Source: Hyphomicrobiaceae bacterium
Lineage (GTDB): Bacteria; Pseudomonadota; Alphaproteobacteria; Rhizobiales; Hyphomicrobiaceae
Assembly (NCBI GenBank): GCA_020638035.1
Contig: JACKJI010000001.1
Span: 124,001-188,000 of the forward strand
Direction of reading: 5' to 3'
Length of the DNA stretch: 64,000 bases
Positions 54,352-61,894 of the stretch are shown one piece after another. The notes beneath the pieces are model-generated. The model saw only the letters and a list, made by a program, of their open reading frames with translations. It was not told the DNA's origin and ran no database searches. How positions within the stretch are numbered: the first letter of the stretch is position 1; the number at the start of each line of letters is the position of its first letter. The translations under genes were made by a program, and so were the position numbers.

Positions 54352-54510
54352 ATGCTCGTTTTCGCATTGGTCAGCACCGGCTTTGACCACATTCTCTTCC
54401 TCGTGCTGCTGGGTCTCTTCCACACCGACGAACCTCTGTGTCAAAGTACGTGGTTTGTCGTTTCCCTGCTCACCGAGTTCGCTGTCGGGCATGGCCATCG
54501 CCGCAACTGA
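54352..54510 (+). pseudogene. Possible relic of a HupE/UreJ-type membrane protein
   Basis: The frame encodes 52 residues with GFDHILFLVLLGLF followed by WFVVSLLTEFAVGHGH. The DH-hLF pattern and a later GH-x-H spacing resemble the HupE/UreJ-2 core, where whole proteins are 150-200 residues or more. There is no visible ribosome-binding site, and no complete frame. It may be a decayed remnant; chance similarity is possible. Confidence 0.3.
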
Positions 54511-54783
54511 TGTGATAGCAACGGAGGCCGCCAAGCTGCGCTATTTCGCTCTCTTGTGCCAACATCTGTAGAGCGCTCTCTTAACTCCAATTTGCTGGTC
54601 CACACGCTCCAACCGTTTGACGCATGCCTTACACTACGAACCACGATACACTTCATCTGGACTTGTCATAGCACCTGTGTGCCCTGCCAGCAGCACACGG
54701 CGATCGGGACCGCGCACGTAACCGACACTTCACCTGCTGCGACGATACCACGTGAGCGTCGTACCGATGCCATCGCCGGCGCG
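54511..54783. other. Region between phaC-side relic and peptide cassette
   Basis: Short intergenic stretch with no supported gene or recognisable site. It ends at the terminator of the minus-strand peptide cassette. Confidence 0.35.
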
Positions 54784-54813
54784 AAAAAGGCCCGGCGGGG
54801 AGAGCCGGGCCTT
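54784..54813 (-). terminator. Intrinsic terminator of the secreted-peptide cassette
   Basis: On the minus strand AAGGCCCGGC pairs perfectly with GCCGGGCCTT (10 bp) around a 7-base loop, and a T5 run follows. It lies about 84 bases after the last peptide gene and would end the transcript of the cassette. Confidence 0.85.
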
Positions 54814-54896
54814 GCAGTCGGGAGTACTTGGGGGGGGACATGGGAGTGTTGGGATGCGGGCTTCGGAGGGGGCGCCCGCATCCGGTCGGGGAAATG

Positions 54897-55037
54897 TTAG
54901 TGCTGCCCGGCGATGCCGTGGACGGTGATGATCGAACCCTTCGAAGCCAGCTCCTTGAGGAGCGGATCAGCGGAGGCCGTAGCCGCGCCCGAAGCGATGA
55001 CGATGGCGACGATGGCGGTCTTGAGGATCGTGTTCAT
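54897..55037 (-). CDS. Small secreted peptide, family A copy 2 (46 residues)
   Basis: The frame encodes MNTILKTAIVAIVIASGAAT followed by ASA and a mature part starting DPLLKELASKG and ending ITVHGIAGQH. It has the shape of a signal peptide with an AxA cleavage site after residue 23, leaving about 23 residues. AAGGAGA lies seven or so bases before the ATG. It is nearly identical to its neighbour at 55062-55202, and the DNA shows the differences to be mostly at silent or conservative positions, which argues for a real selected gene. No family known to me matches it. Confidence 0.78.
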   Translation of the reverse strand: MNTILKTAIVAIVIASGAATASADPLLKELASKGSIITVHGIAGQH

Positions 55038-55061
55038 GGTCGTTCTCCTTGTCGTCGCTTA

Positions 55062-55202
55062 TCAGTTGGAACCGGCGATGCCGTGGACGGTGACGATCGC
55101 GCCCTTCGAGGCCAGATCCTTGAGGAGCGGATCGGCGGAGGCGGTGGCGGCGCCCGAAGCGATGACGATGGCGACGATGGCGGTCTTGAGGATCGTGTTC
55201 AT
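55062..55202 (-). CDS. Small secreted peptide, family A copy 1 (46 residues)
   Basis: The product begins with the same 23-residue signal region as copy 2. The mature part starts DPLLKDLASKG and ends VTVHGIAGSN. It differs from copy 2 in six of 46 positions (E/D, S/A, I/V changes and the last two residues). AAGGAGA lies seven bases before the ATG. The 24-base gap to copy 2 places both on one transcript. Confidence 0.8.
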   Translation of the reverse strand: MNTILKTAIVAIVIASGAATASADPLLKDLASKGAIVTVHGIAGSN

Positions 55203-55283
55203 GAGTAGTCTCCTTCAGGGTCGAGCCGCTCGGTGGCGCTCGCTTGGATGGGTTGGTTCAGTCCGGGGGGAGGACTGTTGTTC

Positions 55284-55421
55284 TTAGCTGCCCTGCTCGG
55301 TCAGCTTGCGCAGCGTCTCGGTGGGGAAACCGCCGGACTGGTCCTGGTTGGCGCTGGCGGAAACTGCACCCGCCGTGGCAAGAGCGGCACCGAGGATCGT
55401 GGCCATCACAAACGCTTTCAT
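55284..55421 (-). CDS. Small secreted peptide, family B copy 2 (45 residues)
   Basis: The product begins MKAFVMATILGAALATAGAV and then SASA, a signal peptide of the same length as in family A. The mature part ends SGGFPTETLRKLTEQGS. AAAGGAAG precedes the ATG by about seven bases. It shares its frame structure with copy 1 at 55543-55680 but is unlike family A in sequence. A hairpin lies in its leader (55447-55463). Confidence 0.78.
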   Translation of the reverse strand: MKAFVMATILGAALATAGAVSASANQDQSGGFPTETLRKLTEQGS

Positions 55422-55446
55422 GTCATCTTCCTTTCGTTGTTGTGTC

Positions 55447-55463
55447 GGGGACCCGTCGTCCCC
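55447..55463 (-). promoter_or_regulatory. Leader hairpin of family B copy 2
   Basis: GGGGAC pairs with GTCCCC around a CCGTC loop (plus-strand reading), 26 bases upstream of the ATG. A related hairpin occupies a similar place before copy 1; both contain CCCGTCGTC. It may regulate translation or mRNA stability. Confidence 0.5.
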
Positions 55464-55542
55464 TGTGTTTTGAGCTCGTGATCATCTCAACTGGTCGTCA
55501 CTGCGAACCGGCTTTTTGTTCTCGTGTTGCCGGTCGCGGGTC

Positions 55543-55680
55543 TTAGCTGCCCTGCTCCGTCAGCTTGCGCAGCGCCTCGGTGGCGAAGCCGCCGGTGTTG
55601 TCGTGGTCGGCCTTGGCGGAGACTGCACCGGTGGTGGCAAGCGCAACGCCGATGATCGTGGCCATCACAAAAGCTTTCAT
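55543..55680 (-). CDS. Small secreted peptide, family B copy 1 (45 residues)
   Basis: The product begins MKAFVMATIIGVALATTGAV and then SAKA, a signal peptide. The mature part contains GGFATEALRKLTEQGS. It is the first gene of the four-gene cassette. AAAGG lies about nine bases before the ATG; an in-frame ATG 51 bases upstream falls inside the leader hairpin and is unlikely. It is about 70 percent identical to copy 2, counted by eye. Confidence 0.8.
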   Translation of the reverse strand: MKAFVMATIIGVALATTGAVSAKADHDNTGGFATEALRKLTEQGS

Positions 55681-55703
55681 GTCATCTACCTTTCTCTGCT
55701 TTG

Positions 55704-55725
55704 CCGGGAGCCCGTCGTCTCCCGG
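55704..55725 (-). promoter_or_regulatory. Leader hairpin of family B copy 1
   Basis: CCGGGAG pairs with CTCCCGG (7 bp) around a CCCGTCGT loop in plus-strand reading. It lies about 24 bases upstream of the ATG and corresponds in place and loop sequence to the hairpin before copy 2. Confidence 0.55.
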
Positions 55726-55731
55726 GATCAT

Positions 55732-56503
55732 GTCTTCATTTGTTTTGTTCGAACTCGCTTCGCTGTGTCGCTGTTCGATGATTGAAAGCTAATCGAGCCC
55801 CACGATTTGCGAAATGCACAAGTGATCGCGTTTTGATCAAACGGGGAAGAGAGCGGCGTGATGAGCAAGTGAGGCCTGCGCACGCGCGTGAACAACACCG
55901 CCCGGCTCAAGGCCCGGAAACATGCGCAAATGCGCATCTGCCCGACGATCACGCCGATGTGAGTCACATGTCACCCACGCCACGCGTGATCAGGCGTGAT
56001 GGGCTCCGTCGCAGCTGTAGACCCGAAGGAATCGTTTTTTTCGCCTGCCACGAGATTTTTTCGGACGAGAATCGGACGCAAAACACGGCCGGCTCTTTGT
56101 CATTCCGCGGTGGCGCGGGTGGGCCGATCCATGCCCGCAGGGAAGTCGAACGCACATCGGCGCGATCAGACTGACCATATCTCGTCGCGATAGACGAAGG
56201 TGACCGGGAGCCCGCGGCCGAAGTCGAGCGGTCGCCGAACTACGACCCGCTCGGCATGCATCGCTCGATGCAAAATCCGGAGCCGCGAACGGCGGCTATA
56301 CCTCGGCTCAATAGCGATCGATTCAATCCCACCGGCCAGCTAGCAGACGCCCAGCACAACGGTGCGGATCGCATTCGGTCACGATCAGGGGGCGCATGCA
56401 TTGCTGCGTTGCAGCGGCAAATTTGACCTCAAGGCTCATGCAGGTTAATTGTTTGAAGTCAAAAGAATAACCAATTCATTGATAAGGTTAGGAGCTGTTC
56501 TGA
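55732..56503. other. Divergent intergenic region, peptide cassette / NAGGN operon
   Basis: About 770 bases without a supported gene. A palindrome TTTGATCAAA lies at 55832-55841, about 150 bases upstream of the first peptide gene. The last 60 bases before the NAGGN operon are AT-rich and should hold its promoter; TTGACC at 56423-56428 with TAATTG 17 bases on is a weak candidate. Confidence 0.4.
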
Positions 56504-58279
56504 ATGTGCGGGATTTGCGGCGAGTTCCATTTCGACGGCAAGCCGGCGTCAGCAAGCCGGATCGAAGCCATGGCAAATGCCATGCGCCCGCGCGGACCGG
56601 ACGGCTCGGGCATCCTCGTGCGCGGTCATTTCGGTTTCGGACACCGTCGCCTCAAGATCATCGACCTCACCGAAAACGCTGCACAGCCGTTCGTCGACAC
56701 CGAGCTGGGCCTGACGCTCGCCTTCAACGGTTGCATCTATAACTACAAGGAGCTGCGCGCCGAGCTTCAAGCGGCCGGCTACCGGTTCGCCTCCACCGGC
56801 GACACCGAGGTGATACTCAAGGCTTGGCACGCCTGGGGACCCAATGCGGTCGAGCGCATGCATGGCATGTTCGCATTCGCCGTGCATGATCGCGCCACAG
56901 GAAGCCTCGCTCTCGTCCGCGACCGGTTCGGCATCAAGCCCCTCTATCTCTCCCATGTCGACGGTGGCGTACGCTTCGCTTCGACGTTGCCGGCGCTTCT
57001 GGCCAGCGGCGGCATCGACACCTCGATCGACCGGATAGCGCTGCACCACTACATGACCTGGCATGCAGTCGTGCCGCCACCGCGCACGATCCTGGCCGGA
57101 GTCAGCAAACTGCCGCCAGCCACCATCCGCGTGATCCAACCCGATGGCAGCACCCGCGATACCGTCTACTGGTCCCCGAATTTCGAGAAATCACGCGAGC
57201 ACGCCGATCGCCCGTTCGATGAATGGCGCGAGCTTCTCATGTCTCATCTCCGCACCGCCGTACGCCGTCGTATGGTAGCTGACGTGCCCGTCGGCGTGCT
57301 TCTGTCCGGTGGCGTCGACAGCTCCCTCATCGTCGGCCTTCTTGCTGAAGAGGGGCAGACAGGCCTTGCCACCTATTCCATCGGTTTCGAGGAGGCACAC
57401 GGCGAGAAGGGTGACGAGTTCCAGTATTCGGACATCATCGCAAAGCACTACGCGACCAACCATCACAAGATCTTCATTCCCTCGCGCGAGATGCTCGAAA
57501 ACCTGCCTCTCGCCATCACAGCAATGTCGGAGCCGATGGTCTCCTACGACAACATCGGCTTCTTTCTGCTCTCTCGCGAGGTCGCCAAATCAATCAAAGT
57601 CGTTCAATCTGGACAGGGTGCGGACGAGGTGTTCGGTGGTTATCACTGGTACCCGCCACTACAGTCCTCCAATAATGCGTTGGCCGACTACGCTGCCCAC
57701 TTCTTCGACCGCTCGCACGCCAACCTCAAAAACCAACTTTCGCCCGAACACACGGCCGACCGCGACGAGAGTCTCGCCTTTGTCGAGGCACACTTCGCCT
57801 TGCCTGGCGCTGACGACGCCGTCGACAAGGCCCTCAGACTCGACACCAATGTCATGCTCGTTGATGACCCGGTAAAGCGCGTCGATAACATGACAATGGC
57901 TTGGGGACTGGAGGCGCGCGTACCATTCCTCGACCACGAGTTGGTCGAGCTTTCCGCTCGCATCCCATCTGCCCACAAGCTCGCTCATGGCGGCAAGGGC
58001 GTGCTCAAGGAAGCAGCGCGACGCATCATTCCGGCCGAGGTCATCGATCGGCCCAAGGGCTACTTCCCCGTTCCCGCTCTGAAGTACATCGACGGACCCT
58101 ATCTCGAAATGGTTCGTGACGCGCTGTCGAGCCCCCGTGCACGCCAACGCGGCCTCTTCCGTCCGAGCTACATCGACGCGCTTCTTGCAGAACCAAAGCG
58201 CTACATCACGCCACTGAGGGGCTCAGAACTCTGGCAGGTCGGACTTCTCGAGCTTTGGCTCGCGGCCCAGGGAGTCTAG
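56504..58279 (+). CDS. asnO: N-acetylglutaminylglutamine amidotransferase (asparagine synthase family)
   Basis: This enzyme amidates N-acetylglutaminylglutamine to the osmolyte NAGGN. The 591-residue protein begins MCGICGEFHF with the glutaminase nucleophile Cys2, has the N-terminal glutaminase domain (about 2-190) and a synthetase domain with the PP-loop SGGVDSS (near 267). Together with the next two genes it forms the known three-gene NAGGN operon. A GGAG-like site (TTAGGAG) precedes the ATG. Confidence 0.93.
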   Translation: MCGICGEFHFDGKPASASRIEAMANAMRPRGPDGSGILVRGHFGFGHRRLKIIDLTENAAQPFVDTELGLTLAFNGCIYNYKELRAELQAAGYRFASTGDTEVILKAWHAWGPNAVERMHGMFAFAVHDRATGSLALVRDRFGIKPLYLSHVDGGVRFASTLPALLASGGIDTSIDRIALHHYMTWHAVVPPPRTILAGVSKLPPATIRVIQPDGSTRDTVYWSPNFEKSREHADRPFDEWRELLMSHLRTAVRRRMVADVPVGVLLSGGVDSSLIVGLLAEEGQTGLATYSIGFEEAHGEKGDEFQYSDIIAKHYATNHHKIFIPSREMLENLPLAITAMSEPMVSYDNIGFFLLSREVAKSIKVVQSGQGADEVFGGYHWYPPLQSSNNALADYAAHFFDRSHANLKNQLSPEHTADRDESLAFVEAHFALPGADDAVDKALRLDTNVMLVDDPVKRVDNMTMAWGLEARVPFLDHELVELSARIPSAHKLAHGGKGVLKEAARRIIPAEVIDRPKGYFPVPALKYIDGPYLEMVRDALSSPRARQRGLFRPSYIDALLAEPKRYITPLRGSELWQVGLLELWLAAQGV

Positions 58280-58284
58280 ATCTC

Positions 58285-60075
58285 ATGAAGGACACCGAAC
58301 GCCAGCCTCGCCGCCGATCTGAGCAGCACCGCCTGCAACGCATGCGCCATCAGGGGGGAGCAATTCGGCCTCCACTCCCGGCAGCTGGCGCCCCCAAACC
58401 CAAGGTGGAAGCAAGCATCGATTGCGGCTGGGGGCGCCTCATCTTCGCCCAGACGTTCGAAACGGCAGAAAGCCTTGCCAAGGTCCTGCGCGCAGAAGCG
58501 ATCGACCGCCGTGACATCGCATTGTATGTGCGCGATCCCCACGTCACGCTCGCCGCCGCCCCGCAGGAACTCTTCCTTGATCCTTCCCACACCTACCGTC
58601 TCGACCTCGCCACCTACCGCGCCACGCACCGTCGCCGGGCACCGTACTTCGTGCGTCGCTTGACGAACCTCGTCGACGCCGAAGCGGTCAATATCATTTA
58701 CGCCATGCGTGGCATGGTACCAGTATCCGCCGACTTTTTCTGGTCACGGCGTGACGCGCGGGCAATAACCGTTCTCGTCGCCGAGGATTCCGAAACAGGC
58801 GAAATACTGGGTTCTGTGATGGGGGTCGATCACACCCGCGCTTTCAACGATTCCGAAGCCGGTTCCTCTCTGTGGTGCCTTGCGGTCTCGCCACAAGCCC
58901 GTCATGGCGGCATCGGCGCGGCGCTCGTGCATCGACTCGCTGAGCATTTCAAGGCACGCGGCGCGGCCTACATGGATCTTTCCGTTCTGCACGACAACAC
59001 CGAAGCCATCGCACTGTACGAAAAACTCGGGTTCCGACGTGTTCCGGTCTACGCGATAAAGCGGCGCAATCCCATTAACGAGCGGCTCTTCGCAGGTCCC
59101 GCAACCGACGCTGACCTCAATGTCTATTCGCGCATCATCGTCGACGAGGCGCGCCGGCGCGGCATCGCCGTGGAGGTAACGGACGCAGAATGCGGTCTGT
59201 TCCGCCTCAGCTATGGTGGACGCTCCATCCATTGCCGCGAATCACTCAGCGAATTCACGTCCGCTGTTGCCATGTCGATCTGCGACGACAAACGCTTGGC
59301 GCGCCGCATCGTGGAAGCGGCAGGCGTACACGTACCCGCACAGATGTCCAACGGCACACCGGCACAGCGCGCACAATTCCTGGCCCAATACGGCAAGGTT
59401 GTTGTCAAGCCAGCCCGCGGCGAACAGGGCACAGGTGTTGCCGTCGGACTGTCCAACACCATCGAAGTAGAAAATGCGGTTGCTGCGGCGCGCGCAGTTT
59501 CCGGAGACGTCCTCCTCGAGCAGCACTTTGACGGCGATGATCTCCGCCTCGTCGTAATCGACTATAAGGTGGTTGCCGCCGCAATCCGCCGACCGGCACG
59601 CGTCGTCGGTGATGGCATCGCCACTGTGCGCCGCCTGATCGAGATCCAGAGTCGGAGGCGGGCTTCATCGACACATGGGGAAAGCCGCATTCCGCTCGAC
59701 GCGGAGACAGAGCGATGCGTGCGCGAGGCCGGCTTCACACTTGATGATGTTCTCCCCGACGGCACCGACATCGTCGTTCGCAAAACGGCAAACCTCCACA
59801 CGGGAGGCACCATCCATGATGTGACAGGCGAAACGCACCCCGAACTCATAGAAACCGCGATCAAAATAGCCCGCGCCATCGAAATACCGGTGACGGGCAT
59901 CGATCTGCTGGTCAAGAGCCCACGGCAACCCGATTACGTCTTCATAGAGGCCAACGAACGGCCAGGACTAGCCAACCATGAGCCGCACCCCACGGCTGAG
60001 CGTTTCGTAGATCTGCTCTTTCCACAATCAATACCGCAACTGGTGCGCACCGCACAAAGGAGACTTGGCAAGTGA
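58285..60075 (+). CDS. ngg: N-acetylglutaminylglutamine synthetase (GNAT plus ATP-grasp)
   Basis: The 596-residue protein joins a GNAT acetyltransferase domain (about 95-260; CLAVSPQARHGGIGAALVHRL) to an ATP-grasp ligase domain (about 290-590; VVVKPARGEQGTGVAVGL and VFIEANERPGLANHEP). This fusion acetylates glutamine and ligates a second glutamine. ATG 58285 is five bases after the asnO stop; an in-frame start at 58255 would overlap asnO. It overlaps the peptidase gene by four bases. Confidence 0.93.
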   Translation: MKDTERQPRRRSEQHRLQRMRHQGGAIRPPLPAAGAPKPKVEASIDCGWGRLIFAQTFETAESLAKVLRAEAIDRRDIALYVRDPHVTLAAAPQELFLDPSHTYRLDLATYRATHRRRAPYFVRRLTNLVDAEAVNIIYAMRGMVPVSADFFWSRRDARAITVLVAEDSETGEILGSVMGVDHTRAFNDSEAGSSLWCLAVSPQARHGGIGAALVHRLAEHFKARGAAYMDLSVLHDNTEAIALYEKLGFRRVPVYAIKRRNPINERLFAGPATDADLNVYSRIIVDEARRRGIAVEVTDAECGLFRLSYGGRSIHCRESLSEFTSAVAMSICDDKRLARRIVEAAGVHVPAQMSNGTPAQRAQFLAQYGKVVVKPARGEQGTGVAVGLSNTIEVENAVAAARAVSGDVLLEQHFDGDDLRLVVIDYKVVAAAIRRPARVVGDGIATVRRLIEIQSRRRASSTHGESRIPLDAETERCVREAGFTLDDVLPDGTDIVVRKTANLHTGGTIHDVTGETHPELIETAIKIARAIEIPVTGIDLLVKSPRQPDYVFIEANERPGLANHEPHPTAERFVDLLFPQSIPQLVRTAQRRLGK

Positions 60076-61253
60076 GCGAAAGCAGTGGGCGCCTGGATAT
60101 CGACACGGACTACTTGCACGAACAGCTCGCGGCATTACTCGCCATACCCAGCCCAACGGGTTTCACTGATACGATTGTGCGCTACGTTTGTGAGCAGCTC
60201 GACCAGATCGGCGTCGAGTACGACTTGACGAGGCGCGGTGCCATCCGCGGACGCCTCAGCGGTCGCCAGAAGCTGGGTGCACGCGCTTTCGTTTCCCACC
60301 TCGACACGCTCGGCGCACAGGTGAAAAGCCTCAAGGACAACGGCAGGCTGGAGCTTGTTCCAATAGGCACCTGGTCGGCGCGTTTCGCAGAAGGGGCACG
60401 CACCACAGTCTTTACTGAAAAGGGTAGTTTTCGCGGCACCATCCTGCCGTTGAAGGCATCAGGCCATACATTTGGTGACGATGTCGATCTTCTGCCTGTG
60501 GGCTGGCCCAACGTTGAATTGAGGCTTGATGCTTTATCCCGCAGCCGCGACGAGTTGGCAAAGCTCGGTGTTGATGTCGGAGATATTGTTGCCGTCGACC
60601 CGCAGCCCGAATTCCTTGACAACGGCTATATCGTCTCGCGCCATCTCGACAACAAGGCAGGCGTCGCGGTGATGCTTGCCGCCATGAAGGCCCTGGCTGC
60701 AGTCAAGAACCGGCCTGTTGAGATGTTCTGGCTGTTCACCATTGCCGAGGAGGTCGGACACGGCGCCGCCTCTGTGTTGTTGCCCGACATTGCATCGATG
60801 ATCGCCGTCGACAACGGCACCTCGGCGCCCGGGCAGAACTCCTCCGAGTTTGGCGTTACTATTTGCATGGGAGATCAGACCGGCCCATTCGATTATCACC
60901 TGACACGCAAACTCGTGGGTCTCTGCCGCACGCACGATATACGCTATCAAAAGGACGTCTTCCGCCATTATCGTTCCGACAGCGCTTCTGCAATCGAGGC
61001 GGGCGCTGACGTACGCACCGCGCTTGTCACGTTTGGCGTCGATGCCAGTCACGGTTACGAGCGGATCCACATGCATGCCCTGCGCTCGCTGGCCGAACTG
61101 CTCACCTGCTACAGCTTGAGCGAGGTTTCCATCAAGCGCGACAAGCAGGCCGTATCGGGCCTGTCAGGCTTCACGCACCAGCCGACAGAGCCGGCTGCGC
61201 AACCACCTCCTGAGAATTCCGAAGAGACTGTGCAGGATAAAGACAAGCAATGA
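60072..61253 (+). CDS. M42-family peptidase of the NAGGN osmoprotectant operon
   Basis: The 393-residue metallopeptidase has the M42/M20-type metal ligands in SHLDTLG, DNKAG and TIAEEVGHGA, and a late His ligand in VDASHGYERIHM. It is the conserved third gene of the NAGGN trio and may degrade the dipeptide osmolyte when stress ends, which is inference. It starts with GTG 60072 inside ngg. Confidence 0.9.
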   Translation: MSESSGRLDIDTDYLHEQLAALLAIPSPTGFTDTIVRYVCEQLDQIGVEYDLTRRGAIRGRLSGRQKLGARAFVSHLDTLGAQVKSLKDNGRLELVPIGTWSARFAEGARTTVFTEKGSFRGTILPLKASGHTFGDDVDLLPVGWPNVELRLDALSRSRDELAKLGVDVGDIVAVDPQPEFLDNGYIVSRHLDNKAGVAVMLAAMKALAAVKNRPVEMFWLFTIAEEVGHGAASVLLPDIASMIAVDNGTSAPGQNSSEFGVTICMGDQTGPFDYHLTRKLVGLCRTHDIRYQKDVFRHYRSDSASAIEAGADVRTALVTFGVDASHGYERIHMHALRSLAELLTCYSLSEVSIKRDKQAVSGLSGFTHQPTEPAAQPPPENSEETVQDKDKQ

Positions 61254-61364
61254 CCGGCGGCCCGCTGAAGACGCCGCTCGAACACTTCTGACGACGCCAT
61301 CTCCACTCGACATCTCTGAAAGTAGCCAGGCAGCGTCAACGAAAGGCGTAAGGCAGACAGCGCG

Positions 61365-61493
61365 CTAGAAACGACCGCCGAACGGTGGAGTAGCGCGATC
61401 GTCCGCGGGATGTTTCAACGCCCAGTTCATCACGATCAGCGTGACGGCAATGGGGATTACGGCATTCAGAATGGGCAGGATGGACAGCATCAT
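61365..61493 (-). CDS. 42-residue single-span membrane peptide in a metal efflux operon
   Basis: The frame begins MMLSILPILNAVIPIAVTLI, a single hydrophobic span, then VMNWALKH and a polar end ADDRATPPFGGRF. It lies two bases after the DUF3240 gene on the same strand, so it is probably translationally coupled. AGGAGGAGC upstream lies at the end of the DUF3240 gene and is a good ribosome-binding site. Small peptides of this kind accompany RND pumps (AcrZ, for example), but I cannot assign homology. Confidence 0.65.
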   Translation of the reverse strand: MMLSILPILNAVIPIAVTLIVMNWALKHPADDRATPPFGGRF

Positions 61494-61495
61494 CT

Positions 61496-61894
61496 TTAGA
61501 TTTGCTCCTCCTCCGCAACAATTTTCGTGGCGCATGAAACTTGTGACGAAACTGGCTCTACAGCACTAGCTTCCTGTTCTTGCGGTGTCATGCGGCCAAA
61601 CCCGAGGATCGGTTCGAGCCAGAACGCTAGATGGTTCAACGGCGCCTTCTGCTCGATCTCCGACAGCAGCCTTTCGGCACGATCGCGCATCATCACCGCA
61701 ACCAGAACGCCTCGTGCAACGCGCCCGCGAACGCGTTCTTGCAGGCTTGCCTGCGCGAAATCGTGCCCGTGACCTTCCGCGGCCCAGGTCGTGAACCCGC
61801 GAACTGGCGGGTCCGATTCCATCAGCAGCTCGACGATTCGATCTTCGACTGCGATCGGATAGACAAGTGTCAGTTTGCAAGCGGATTGCACCAT
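61496..61894 (-). CDS. DUF3240 family protein (PII-like fold) of a metal efflux operon
   Basis: The 132-residue protein matches DUF3240, which occurs directly after CusA/CzcA genes: CKLTLVYPIAVEDRIVELLM, then GFTTWAAEGHGHDFAQASLQERVRG and HLAFWLEPILGFGRM. DUF3240 resembles nitrogen regulatory PII proteins and may bind metal. The last 25 residues are variable. Its start overlaps the czcA-like gene by 25 bases. Confidence 0.85.
   Translation of the reverse strand: MVQSACKLTLVYPIAVEDRIVELLMESDPPVRGFTTWAAEGHGHDFAQASLQERVRGRVARGVLVAVMMRDRAERLLSEIEQKAPLNHLAFWLEPILGFGRMTPQEQEASAVEPVSSQVSCATKIVAEEEQI

Noticed and set aside
54828..55287. Two overlapping plus-strand open frames across the peptide genes
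   Set aside because: They show repeats only because the minus-strand genes are duplicated; the minus strand has proper starts, signal peptides and ribosome-binding sites.
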